Of a DNA stretch of 64,000 nt, positions 1 to 11,522 are shown piece by piece (the first letter of the stretch is position 1; every line of letters begins with the position of its first letter). The notes beneath the pieces were generated by a model. The model ran no database searches and was not told the origin of the DNA. It worked only from the letters and a program-made list of their open reading frames with translations. Both the position numbers and the translations under genes were made by a program. Location of the stretch: the NCBI RefSeq assembly GCF_029227915.1, contig NC_079876.1, positions 19,222,001-19,286,000 of the forward strand. The letters are read 5' to 3'. The stretch comes from Hydractinia symbiolongicarpus (lineage: Eukaryota > Cnidaria > Hydrozoa > Anthoathecata > Hydractiniidae).

Positions 1-705
1 ATTTTGTCACTTTGGTTTAAACAAAATGTTGCGTTGTGTTTCTTTAAAGTTCAAACACAAAACATTTGATCTTGCGTGATTTCAGAACTCAACGAAGAAT
101 CTAGATGATGCTTGTGTCAAAGGGTGAAGTCCTGATGCTTTTAATTCCTCTGTTTTGTTTCACTATTAGTTTTGTTCGGTAAACAATCTTCACCCACTCT
201 TGATGTAATAAGGTTCAAGTCCTTTTTGATGACACTATTAATACGTTGGATCTGAAAAAGAAAGGTTGACGTAGTCTTAGAAGAATTTAACAAATTTAAG
301 CATCATGGGTTCCTAATCCTCTACCCGAAAAGACACAAAAATTTTCCCACCCGTTGTAAAGTCATTTTGCCACAAACTGATTTCTAAGAAATATTATAAA
401 GCAAATATTTATTTACTGATCAATTTGTAAATTTAAATTTTACTTGTAACTGAAATTTTTCATAGAAGAATTGTCTTAAAATTCATAACAAAGCCTCAAT
501 TTACAAAACTTTGGTAACATTGTTGTTTCACATAAACTCTAGAAACAAATATGTTTGAAATTAAGACGTTTTCATTGCTTTAAAAAGAAAACAAAAAATC
601 GATTCTACTCGTGTTAATCACAATATTATTTTCAATATTATAGAAGCAACGGTGCATGTGAGAAACATTGGTATACGCAAACCTCTACACTATCTTCTTA
701 AAGAT
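1..705. other. No recognisable gene; AT-rich intergenic DNA
   Basis: I see no open frame with family-like composition, no splice-bounded exon and no clear repeat ends in this stretch. Confidence 0.5.
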
Positions 706-775
706 AATGGATCAAGGGAGACTTTAACCCCCGCTTGCCGGCCGATTGCTTTACCGACTGCGCTATAGATAAAAT
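706..775 (-). repeat. tRNA-like relic (tRNA-derived SINE or pseudo-tRNA)
   Basis: On the minus strand there is an A-box-like TAGCGCAGTCGG followed about 30 nt later by a B-box-like GGTTAAAGTC flanked by a GGGGG/CTCCC stem, the spacing expected of a tRNA. I could not build a convincing anticodon arm and the acceptor ends do not pair, so this is more likely a SINE head or dead tRNA than a working gene. Confidence 0.4.
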
Positions 776-3700
776 GCTATCTCACTATCAAATGTAGTTT
801 TCTACACACTTCTTTTGTTATATAAGACACCACTTTTTAAAAAACTGACCAGTTGTCTTCTAAAAATTAGAAAACTTTTGACTAGTTGTAAAATTTTTCA
901 ACCAGAATTTTTGCTCCACATGACACCCGTTAGTAGACTATCTTCACGGAAGACTACTTCAAAATTAACGATTTCAACGGAACAGACATAATTTTAAATG
1001 GATTAGAATCATTTTTTTATTCGAATATTTCTCTTATAAATCAATTCTTGTTGGAAATATGCGTGACTTCTTACTAAGGATGTGTAAATAAAAAACATTT
1101 TGCAGCAGTAGAAAATCATAGAATTCTATCTCGCAGCTATGTTACATGTAGGTTTAATGATAAGATCAACATTGAGTCGGTGTTTTTCTGTTGCATTTAA
1201 AACCAATCGTAAAGTACACATATCGAGAGACAGTCTGTCCAACCTGTTCACATTGATGTTTCAAATAAATTTTCATAGTGGGTTAATGAGATGTCGTAGT
1301 TTTATCATTTTTGTTTCGAAACCAGCACAGTTTTTTATTTAAATTACAAGGCGTTAAAACGTGAGAGCTTACGATAAAGTTAGTTTAAAAATTTTTAGCA
1401 TAAATTTCCCGACGAATATTTTTTTCGTCCGTAAACATGAAAAGTTCTTTGGTCCTAAAAATTTACTGCCCACAGATTTACAAGGCACACAAAGATAACG
1501 AAGGTTACGAAGCAGTGACAAAGTAGCGCATCAAAAGAAAGTCAAAAAATGTGTAGGTTAAGCAACTACCAAATCCCTTTTAATAGCAGAATTTAACCAT
1601 TCACGACACACAAAAAGATCAAGCTACTTTTCAACTGCAACTCTTCTATTTAAGGAACACGACTTAAGAAACATGACGGTGGGATTAAGTGCTACTTAGA
1701 AAATGTTGAAAAAGAAATATAAAATACAAAATAGTAGAATTTTAAAGCTCCATTTCAAGGATGTTTAGGAGAACTTTTTTTAAAGTTAGCTAAGATATAT
1801 CAAGGTTGAACCTAGAAAGTGTCTTTATGTGTATAAAAAAAGACATGAACGGCGAAATCATTAAATTGACTCGGAGACAATATCAATGTCGACAACATCC
1901 CGTGTAAGGATGTTTATGTCAGTCAACACAAAAAGCCGTACAACAACAAGGTTGAGAACAATAGCTGGAAGAGTGAATATATTAGGTCATAGATCGAGAG
2001 TCTGGTTGAACAGCAAGAAAGTAAAAGAAACCATAAATAGTACGCACAAAAAATACTCATATCAATAGTATTTTCTATCAACTTCCAAAAATATGATTAT
2101 CCTCAATTCGAAAAGCGAATGTTTAAAAAAGTACAAAATGGTTTGAGACTAAAAAAACGTGAATTTGCCATGTTATTTGTAAATTTTGTAAATAGAAAAA
2201 ACAGCCGTTACTACCTTTCCTTGTTAAAATTTTTTTCGAAACTTCAAATCTGCTGGTTTAGACCAAGGTGTTATAGAAAAACACTGGAACCGGTTTAAGA
2301 TTCGTCAGTTTTGATATAACGCAAAGTAAGAGCGAGCATTTTGTCATTCATTATCAACAAATGACCACCACAGATGTCTATTTATGGAGGCGAAATCAAG
2401 TCAGTAATCTTCGTGAAGATGAATAAAAAAAACATGCAACATTTTTCTGAATCTAGTTTATGCCTCCCTTTCAGCTCTTTAATAATAGGATAAAGTAGCC
2501 AGTTCGTTTAAAAAGTACAACAGGAGTTGTTTTGAAATTACCAATAATTAACCATTCAATGTTAGAGAGCGTTTTTGATGGCGTTGTGCAAATCAGAAAT
2601 TTTGTTAAGAGATACGAAATTTTCATAAATATTTCGTTCAACATGTAGAAACGATTTTGTAAATAAGTCTTTTATTTAGATATTATAAGAACCAGAGTAG
2701 CTGCAAAACGTCAGCGATAGTATATATAGTTTTAGGATAGAAATATTCTTCCCGGAAAAAAAGTTCGGAGGAAAAGCTCTATTCTCTCAATTCATATTAC
2801 TTATAAACTGTAAGTAATAAGGTTAACCATCACAATGTTTGATACGATTATTGCCAGCCAGTAAGAGAGAGAGAGTAATGACAGAGGGAGTGCGACCGTT
2901 TCGTAATCCCAAAAGTCAATAGTTTAAAAATATTAATTTTAATTTCTTTTTTACGCAACAAATGCTGAAATATGATTTGTTAATTACTCATGCAGCTAAG
3001 CTATAGCTACAACTCTGGAAAAAATACTTGTGAAAATGCTCTAAAAAAACCCAGCCTTTTCAATTCAATTTTACTTTTCTTTTGTACTTCAGGTTTCTGG
3101 AGTACTTCTGTTGGCACCAGTCAAGCATAGCTTAGCTGGCTACTTTGACTAGCTACCAGCAAGCTAATTTAATCATAATGATATGAAGTGCCACTGAGCG
3201 TTAGTAAACTGTATACTGAGTTTTGTTCTAAATTTACTTAGTACAGTAAAATAAAATGTATTCAAATCATTCTAAAAATGTGACTAGGTTTTAGGTTTAG
3301 CTAGCTAACATATACCAAAAGATACGCCCTTAAAATTTGCAATATCTTAACTTTTTTGTCACACTACCACTACTAATACCCTCTTTATAAACGTGTTAAC
3401 AACGATTATATGACACTTCCAGTTAAAACCTGCAAAAGTCAACATTTTATTGATACATTCTCCAAACTTGCATGTAAACAACCAGCATTCCGAAATTTGC
3501 TCATAACTAATCTCGTTCTTATGTTATTCTGCATTTTCACATGCAGATTTCCCATTAAATAGATATGGAACAAGATAGCTGTGCAGCTATGAAGCTGTGG
3601 AAACAATGGTATAACAATGCTAAAGAATAAGCGAAGCCTATTTCTGATCATGGACGTGTCGCAAGCCAAAAAAAAAAACTCAAGCCTAGCTTGCCTAGTA

Positions 3701-4042
3701 TTTGCAACAGGTGATGCTAGACTAATTACTAAAAATCGTTTTTATTACTTTTCCTAGACTAAAATATAATGAAATAAAAAAGTTACATCATTTTTTTAAG
3801 TAAATAAGGTTTCTAATAAAAGTTAAAAGGTGTACCAGTAAAAGTATGTTTTAATAAAACATAACCCCTCCATAAGAGCTAGTTTATGTCAATAAAATAT
3901 ATACAGCATCAAGAAAACACTTTAAAGCATGGAAGATAAGAAACCCATTAAAGCAACAAAAGGTTGACTTTGCAATTTAGGTAGCATAACTAATGCTTGG
4001 TGCTTGTTTTACAGAGGAAAAATTAAACAGGGTGGCTAAATT
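776..4042. other. Intergenic DNA without recognised features
   Basis: Only short chance frames are present (for example 1139-1342, 1886-2068 and the reverse frame at 3439-3669). They lack family motifs, splice context and coding-like composition. The final bases AAATT (4038-4042) are one copy of the target duplication of the adjoining hAT element. Confidence 0.5.
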
Positions 4043-4275
4043 CAGGGGCGGATCTAGGGTTAGGCAGCCTAGGCAATTGCCTAAGCCTAAGCTTGGGCAA
4101 AAAAAAGGAAAATATGCCATATAGCATAACTTGTGAAAGTAATAAATATTTTTGTAAATTTGTCTTGTAGTGCTAACTTTGCTTCGCCAACCTGGATGCG
4201 CGTTGTTAGGAACTGTTTTTTTTTAAAAATTCAATAAGAAGTAAACCCGGGGCGATTTTAGGCAAGATACCGATT

Positions 4276-4484
4276 CGCCTAAAACGTCCGTGGGTTTCCA
4301 AGTTTTAAATGAATGAAAATCACGGGTGGAAGAAAAAACGCCTAAAACGTCCGTGGGTTTTCAACTTCAAATGAATGGAATTCTTAAATCGGAAGAAAAA
4401 ACGCCTAAAACGTCCGTGGGTCTTCAACTTCAAATGAATAGAATTCTAAAACCGAGAAGAAAAACGCCTAAAACGACCGCGGGT
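4276..4484 (+). repeat. 63-bp tandem repeat, about 3.3 copies, in the hAT 5' region
   Basis: The block beginning CGCCTAAAACG recurs at 4276, 4339, 4402 and 4465, exactly 63 bp apart, with a few substitutions and a truncated last unit. Because 63 is a multiple of three, a frame stays open through all copies and translates to a repeating 21-residue unit around K-T-P-K-T. It lies between the left terminus and the first likely ATG, so it may be leader or subterminal transposase-binding sequence rather than protein. Confidence 0.85.
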
Positions 4485-4535
4485 AAGTTTTACATAAATC
4501 TCTGTGCGGCCAAGGGTGTGTCCTTCTTTTTCAAC

Positions 4536-4757
4536 ATGGATTCCCTTGATCAGGAGTACACTGTTGAAGAAGCTTTCAAGTCAAATGATTTGAATAAATT
4601 GAATGAGTTGTATGCAAAATTGAAAAAAGGAAATTCTGGATTCAGCTACCTTTTCGGATAATGAGAGGATTAATAATGTTGGAAAGAAGTATTTTCGCGA
4701 TCTAGTTGCTGAAACCTTTATTCCAACCTTTGCTAAAGACAAATTTATTGCTTTGAA
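4536..4757 (+). pseudogene. hAT transposase exon 1 (N-terminus), broken by a one-base frameshift
   Basis: From the ATG at 4536 the frame runs through an acidic, helical start (MDSLDQEYTVEEAF...) and then hits a stop at 4659-4661. If one A is discounted in the A6 run near 4625-4630, the frame stays open to a consensus donor (AA|GTAAGT, exon end 4757). The phase there matches the acceptor at 5114-5115, so this is the upstream exon of the transposase. Either the copy carries a one-base insertion, the assembly has a homopolymer error, or translation begins in the second exon. I infer the exon from splice phase and continuity, not from transcript data. Confidence 0.65.
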
Positions 4758-5115
4758 GTAAGTAGCTAGATAATTTTTGTAGCTTTTTCTGTCTTGAGTA
4801 TTAGGTACCTCTTTGTGAAAAACATTAAAAGTTATTAAGCACCAGCACTGATTGTTATGAAATAATTAACCCCCACCTCCACAGATGTTCTTACAAAACG
4901 TGTTATTAAATCTTTCTTATCAAAACAAAAGCTTCAATTAATAACCTCGATCATATGAATACTTTGTTTTTTTAAAAACAAGATAACTGAGACAAGTGTA
5001 ATCTTGTTTTATGTTTTGATGAGTTTGTTAAGTTTAGTATGGAGTATAGCTAGCCAGCAGCTGCTTGTGTGATAGTTGGGAATTTTGTTTAATTTTTAAC
5101 TTTTACTTTCTTTAG

Positions 5116-8100
5116 GTCACAAGCCTCAGGTAACTGTTTATACAGCTCTGTATCTTTGTTTTTGTGTGGAGATAACTCTCTTGTTCGAAAACTAAGAACT
5201 TTGACATCGTTAGAACTGTATTTAAATAGTGGCTTTTATATAAAGCATCCCACTATAATTTCGGCATATGAGAAAGGCAAAGGAGTTTATTTTAACAATT
5301 TCAGAAACATTTTAGGTGGTCTCTTAGTTTCACATGCTGCTTTAGATTCAGGTAAAACTGCTGATGCTTTAATTAAAGTAGAGGCAATGCATAATATAAA
5401 AAACTTTGAGTGGTGTAGTTTTGTTTGTGTTCTTGCACTGTCCTCAGCAATTTCGAGGAACATCATTACACTATATCCAGACTGTGGTCACGCAAAATTG
5501 AAACTTCTTTACAGTCAAAATATTGAACCTAGAGATTCTGCAGTTTCTTCTACAAGTCTTCACATTTTACTTTGTTATTGTGGTACTTTACCGACACAAA
5601 TTGAATTTAAACATAATCATTTTGTGCCTCTATTATGTGGTGTACATCCAAAAAGAAAAATCAAGCAACCATTGCCAAAACCTGTGATTAAAAAAAATAA
5701 GCAGTCAAAATTGCCTTTCTGGGTAAATAGACATGGCATGAATGACCTAGGTATTGCTTCTGACAGACCTACAGTAACATTTCCTGCTGTCAATATGTCA
5801 ACCAAAACAAAAAATATTCCAATGTCATCAAGTTCTACTGTTAAATCAGTGACTAGTATTAGTCCTGTAACTAAGCAATCCTCTGGAGGTGCAATAAGTT
5901 CTATTATTTCTGTGTCAACCGAAATAACCTTAGCCAACGATATAGCTTCGTATATGAATAAAGTTCAAAACATGGAATATTCAGAAATAATTAAATTAAT
6001 AAACGAAGTTTTCATCCCTGATAATAACTATAAATTTCCTGTTAAAGATGGTCGTTCCTTTAAATTTGATTGGTTAAAACAATACACCTGGCTTTGTTAT
6101 TCACCTGCTTATGATGGTGGTTACTGTTTGCCATGTGTTCTTTTTGGAAATAAGTTTCCTAATTTGTTAAAAAACATAAGAAATCTGGTAACACAGCCTG
6201 TTAATGCAAAACGTTGTGCTACAACGTTGTTCAAAAACCATGAAAAAACATCTAGCTCTGTAAAAAGTCTTCACCAGGCAACATTTTCACTGTTTACAAC
6301 ATATTTGAGCCAGCATTCTGGTAAAAGCAAACCAATTTCTGAACTTGTTGATCAGCAAATAAGTAAACAGATTTCTGAAAATAAAGCCAAACTTGAGCCA
6401 ATCATCGATACAATTTTGTTGTGTGGAAGACTAAATATCCCTTTAAGAGGTCATAGAGATGATAGCAGTTATCATCCTGAAGTAGGCAGTTACTCATCTG
6501 GGGGAGTAGGTAATTTCATAGAAATTTTAAATTATAGAGCTCGTGCAAACCCTGTTTTCAAAGAAACTCTTGACAACAGTGCAAAAAATGCTACCTACAT
6601 TTCAAAAACAGCTCAGAATGAGTTGATTAATTGTATTGGTGAAGTCATCACTGAAAAAATTGTTCTTGAAATAAAAGGCAGTAAATTTTTTTCTATTCTT
6701 GGTGATGAATGCATGGACAGTTCATGCAAAGAGCAATTTTCTCTTTGTATAAGGTTTGTTGACCAAAATTGTGATGTTAGGGAAGAATTTTTAAGACTGG
6801 TTCATTGTGGGGAAGGTTTGTCAGGTGATGGTTTATGTAAAATTGTCCTAAAATGTCTCGCAGAAGATCTTCAGCTAAATATAATGGATTGTAGAGGTCA
6901 AGGTTACGATGGTGCAGGTTCAGTGGCAGGTTTTAGAAATGGTTTGGCAGCAAGAATCCTACGCATAAACCGAAAAGCCTTGTATACGCATTGCCATAGC
7001 CATCGATTAAATTTAGCAATCTGTAAAACCTGTGGCATTCAAGCAGTTGAGAATGTTATGGGACAGATTAGAGACATTTCATTTTTTTTTAATTACTCTG
7101 AAACTAGGCGGTTGATTTTAGAACGTAATATCAAGGAACACTGTCCATCAGCTACAAAATATAAATTATTTAATGTTTGTGCAACAAGGTGGGTTGAGAG
7201 AATTAAAGGTATGGAGGTATTTAATGACCTTTATGTAGCTATTGTAAACACATTAGATGAAATGAATTTAAATTTAAATCATGTTTGTAATGCTGACACA
7301 TCCTCTAAAGCTCTTCCTTTTTTAAAAGTCCTAACCTCATTTGATTTCATGGCTACATTTATGATCACTAAAAATATTTTTTTGATGACTTTACAAGTAA
7401 CTGAGCTTTTACAAAGCAGAGCAAATGATATCATGGATGGTATACACATGATAGATGCTCTCAAGTCTCGTACTACCATGGTTAGAAACAACATTGACTA
7501 CTACCATGAAAAGTGGTACAAAGAAGCTTCTGATCTTGCTAAGGAACTACATGTTACTGAGGCAAGTCCTCGAACCTCGGGTATAACACTTTTTAGATCC
7601 AACACACCATCAGAAAATCCTTCTGATCATTATAAAAGGAATATTACAATACCTATGTTGGATCATTTACATTCCGAACTTACTGGCAGGTTTGAAGAAA
7701 AAGCATTGTCTTGCTATAGTGGGCTAGCTATTCTCCCAGAAAAAATGCTGAGTCTTATCAAAGAAAATGTAGATTGGAAAAAAAGGTTCAATGCTTTCTT
7801 TCAATTCTATCTAGAAGACTTGCCCAATGTTCAATCTATCGAACATGAATTGGAACTTTGGGAAATTTACTGGAAATCATATGAAGGGCCTATACCTAAC
7901 AACATTTCCTCCACATTGAAATCTGTCAATTTTACTGGGTTTGAAAATGTAAAAGTGGCCTTGAGAATTTTAGCCACTTTACCTGTGACTTCTTGCGAGT
8001 GTGAAAGGACATTTTCAGCCATGAAGAGGTTAAAAACATTTACTCGCACAACCATGGACTCAGATAGACTAAATGGCTTAGCCTTAATGCATGTACATCA

Positions 8101-8173
8101 AAACATCATTCCTAATATTTCTGATGTTATTGAGAAATTTTCATTGAAAAATAGACGATTAAACTTTAAGTGA
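5116..8173 (+). CDS. OTU-like domain plus hAT transposase (TTF-type zinc finger, DUF4371-like core, hAT C-terminal dimerisation region)
   Basis: The exon follows the acceptor TTTCTTTAG (ends 5115) and is open to TGA at 8171-8173, about 1,019 codons. The N-terminal 170 residues look OTU/vertnin-like: a G-N-C-L-Y motif puts a candidate nucleophile Cys at 5135-5137, and an N-H-F pair puts a candidate His at 5618-5620. After a Ser/Thr-rich linker comes a TTF-type zinc-finger region (around 6059-6150, with W-L-C-Y and C-L-P-C). The catalytic core shows L-G-D-E-C-M-D (about 6700), G-Y-D-G-A-G (about 6904), H-S-H-R-L-N-L (about 7000) and T-R-W-V-E-R (about 7186). It ends with the hAT dimerisation signature S-C-E-C-E-R-T-F-S (about 7990). 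The product should bind the element's ends in the nucleus and excise and insert it; the role of the OTU-like part is unknown. No internal stop is present, so the exon could be functional if the upstream frame is intact. Confidence 0.9.
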
Positions 8174-8994
8174 ATTACATTATTACCTTCTTCATAAAAC
8201 CTTACTTCAAGTTATTGTAGAACACTTCTTTTATTATATATACATATGTACCTCTTATTTTACCATACCTATTCTTTTGCCTAAATTATACTTATATTAG
8301 TATATGCCTTATCATTGCCTAAATTATACTTACATTTTTATGTACTTACCTTACCTATTTTTGACAAAAATGTTTTCTGTAACTTTAATTCTCGAGTTGC
8401 CTTTGTGGCCTCTCCTGGAAGCAATTGACTGTAACAAAGCACCTCCAGAGTAAGGTCCAAATTTCACAATCAATTTACGTAATTACTTAAGTTCTGTTTT
8501 TCCTAAATTTTGTGTGTTTTTTATTATGATTGTTTTTACCTTTAGCCTTTTACCCTATCATTTTGACTGGTCTTGATGCAAATAATTGTATCTGTTGAGT
8601 GGCGCTCCATTCACTTCATGGTTTGTTGTTTGACAATTGATCATTTATTTTGATTTCAATGCTAGATTCATTCGTCCATTGGTATTACTTCTGTTTCTGC
8701 TTATATACAAGTGAAGAAGAAAGAAGAAAGAAGAAAAATTGTTTGCCTGGTTATTAGATTAACCTCAAATTTATAAAAAACATTATTCTGGCATATACAA
8801 AACGTCGGAAGATAGTAAAAAGACGGGAGTAGTTATCGCATTATGTATCAAAACTTTTATTTGTATTTTATATTATTATATAGCCTTAGTAGCCGAAAAG
8901 CACTTGTTACCACCTCGAAAACCTCTTTCTGGTCTTCTGGTATCTCGTAAAAAAAATTGAAAAAAAAACAAAATTTGTCTAACCATAAAAAAAT
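8174..8994. other. 3' noncoding part of the hAT element
   Basis: AT-rich sequence with a short GAAGAAA run (about 8713-8738) between the transposase stop and the right terminal repeat. No second gene is visible. Confidence 0.6.
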
Positions 8995-9010
8995 CCTAGA
9001 TCCGCCCCTG

Positions 9011-10106
9011 AAATTGTAGAACCCTCCTGTTTTGGTCACTGAGCAGCGAGCTCAATTATAATATGCATATTTTATTTAAACTGGTAGCCGAATTGTTATT
9101 TTGTGGCAAGGACGCCTGAAAAAGGATGACAGGGAGATATATCATGGGCGAGAATCTAAAGACATCTGCGATAGTCAACCGTTGTTTTATGGGTTGAAGG
9201 CTAGTCCAATAGAACACCCTTTAAGACATGATCTGCAGAAAGTTTCTACAAATCTGAACAATTTAAGACTAGTTCCATTGTAATGCGGTGTTGCATATAT
9301 TCCCAAGATCTTTTGCGCAAATCGAGGCAAAATAAGCATGCGATAAGCCGTAGACCAACCAGCCTATTACAAACTTTATTTTTCAGTGAAGGCATCTTAA
9401 TTTGATTTTGAAATTAAAATCTAGTTTTTTGCATGCAGATTATAATTTATATACATTATACATCAGTGAAAAAATGCTATTAGATACTTTTTAACCATAA
9501 CTTGACCTGTCAGGGTGAACTGATAATTAGCCTTTAAATTTAGTTAGCCATTACAGGATAATTATACGATACATGCAGTAAAATCAGCTGCTTGTGCGGC
9601 TATTTATAAGGTAGAGATCTGATTTGCTTAAATTTCTTTACTTTTCTTCGATATCGATATTTCAGTAGTCATACTACAGTCCTACTACTTTGTGGCTAGC
9701 TTCAGGTTGATAAAAACAAAAGAAGATCAGGATTTTGTTCGAGCTTTCAGTCGAAACTAGAAGCTGTGTGTCCACAGCTAAATAGGTCTATTCAGAATGC
9801 TTGTGATAACTCTGTAATTTTGTTTTAAAGCTACATTCCCACACATGTATATTTGTACGTAAAGACAAAACTTTTTCGGATATGCTTGTAGTCCATATTA
9901 TAGTTTATATTTTCCTTCCGAAAATTTTGAACAAGAACTGTAGAAGAGCAATACAATGTTATTTCTACTTTTATTGATAACTTCATACCAAGCAGGCAAA
10001 GTGCTTTGGTATTGTTGGCGTTATCAAATGCAAGTCATAAAGAAAAGAAAACAATCAGAAAACAACATTGATTCGTTACGCTGTTTTTGTTCGATTCATC
10101 AAATTT
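9011..10106. other. Intergenic DNA without recognised features
   Basis: It begins with the right-hand copy of the AAATT target duplication. No coding frame or repeat end was recognised after that. Confidence 0.5.
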
Positions 10107-10375
10107 AAGGTGGTTCACCAGCAAATAATGTCTAAATTTCAAGAATTGTCTTTTACTTGTTTTCTGACAGCAAATTTACCTTAGAATACCGTGGTAAGTA
10201 GTACTTGTGACTAATTTCGGTTTTTATTGCGCAATCTGGCACTTTTTCCAACCAACAGCAAATATAAGTGCATAGCAACGCCCACAGCAACTGTCGCCTA
10301 CTATGATATCCTCATCAATTAAATTTAGAAAGGACAATCCTCTGCGATATAGGTTATTTGGTGTTAAGCCACCTT
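10107..10375. mobile_element. Small MITE-like element with imperfect inverted ends
   Basis: AAGGTGG at 10107 and CCACCTT ending at 10375 are the outer parts of about 22-bp imperfect inverted repeats, both continuing into an ACCA...AAATAA-like motif. The interior is about 225 bp and noncoding. The target duplication is unclear, so I cannot name a superfamily. Confidence 0.45.
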
Positions 10376-10832
10376 ACAGACGTTCCATTGAGATTCAGAC
10401 ATATTTAATGTACGTTGTTTGAGTTTGGCTTTTGCTTTTGCTCTTTTTGTTTACTTGAATATAATAGAAAAAAGATTTTTGAAGTTTTATTTAACGAACT
10501 CTGGCTACAAGCATGCCCATTCCAGGGCTATTGTAAAGTATTGTGATATTAAAGGCGTTCACGTTAAGGAATGTCCGCCAAGGAGGTTTGTATTTTAAAA
10601 TTAACCACGGCCATATATGAAACCAATGCAACATTTACTGAGCCTCGGTCCTTCTAGAAAAGAAAAAAATGTTTCGTTTATTTATGGTAAAAAGAGGCAA
10701 TAAATCTTACACACTCTCTTTGTTGTAATATATATATTTTAAATATTTAAAACATCGATGTCTAATGTTAATTTTTCTTTTCTTGCTATGTATATGCCAT
10801 TTTTACTCTGACAACGAATGCATTTTTAAATA
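10376..10832. other. Noncoding spacer between two MITEs
   Basis: AT-rich, with no supported gene or repeat structure. Confidence 0.5.
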
Positions 10833-11520
10833 CAGTATTCTCTCTAATTAGCGGACATTGTTGGTGTATGAACAAAGTGTCCGCTAGTTAGAGGTGTCCG
10901 CCTTTTGAAAAGTTTTGCAATGTAATATCAACTAAATGAACGAAAAAGTCTTTTTAAAAAAACTTTACTTAGAGAAAAAAAATTCAAAAGATTGTTGTTT
11001 TAAGTTCCTGACTCGAATAATTTCAAGTCTGTCTTTAAGTGAGGATAAAGAAGTTCTTTCTTCTATTAAAATCTGATTTGATATGCGATTAGCTGAGGTT
11101 TGTGGAAAGAGGGTTAATCGTAGAGTTTGATATGGTCTAGATATACCAGTTATATGTAAGTTTTATGGACAACAAAAGTTGATTAACCGGTTTGCGAAGA
11201 AAATTGAGGGTGTAAAAGCCGATAATTCTTGTAAAGTTTTGAAGTGTTTAAAATAAATGTTTTAAAATTATTCGATTTTTATTATTTTTGTATGCTGCTC
11301 CCTAATTTTTTGAACTGTCCGCTAATTGGAGAGAAACAACCTATAGTTGCCATTTCGTGCAAAAAATTGTCCGCTAATCAGAGTGTCCGATAATTGAGTG
11401 TCCGCTAATTAGAAAGTTTTTTATGAGACTTTGACCAGAAAATAACCGGTGCATGGACAAAGTGTGCGCTAATCAGGGGTGTCCACCTTTTAGAGTGTCC
11501 ATTAATTGGAGAGAATACTG
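10833..11520. mobile_element. Tc1/mariner- or Tigger-type MITE with repeated end motifs
   Basis: Both ends sit at TA dinucleotides (10831-10832 and 11521-11522). The left end, CAGTATTCTCTCTAATTA continuing to GCGGACA, is mirrored at the right end by TGTCCATTAATT followed by GGAGAGAATACTG. The motif GTCCGCTAATT or a variant recurs in the interior (about 10881, 11317, 11370, 11384, 11400, 11464), mostly near the right end, suggesting nested or rearranged copies of the end. No transposase frame is present, so the element is non-autonomous. Confidence 0.75.
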
Positions 11521-11522
11521 TA

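Larger units (their letters stand above)
4043..9010 (+). mobile_element. hAT-superfamily DNA transposon, nearly complete
   Basis: The element starts with CAGGGGCGGATCTAGG (4043-4058) and ends with its exact reverse complement (8995-9010), giving perfect 16-bp terminal inverted repeats. The flanks carry AAATT on both sides (4038-4042 and 9011-9015), a 5-bp target duplication; most hAT elements make 8 bp. The left subterminal region holds a palindrome around 4067-4084. Inside lie a short frameshifted first exon, an intron, and a long intact transposase exon. Perfect ends and an open 1,000-codon frame suggest recent activity. The hAT assignment rests on the transposase; the TSD length points to a divergent hAT subgroup. 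Confidence 0.9.

Noticed and set aside
4276-4484. CRISPR-like array
   Set aside because: The 63-bp units are contiguous with no spacers and lie inside a eukaryotic transposon.
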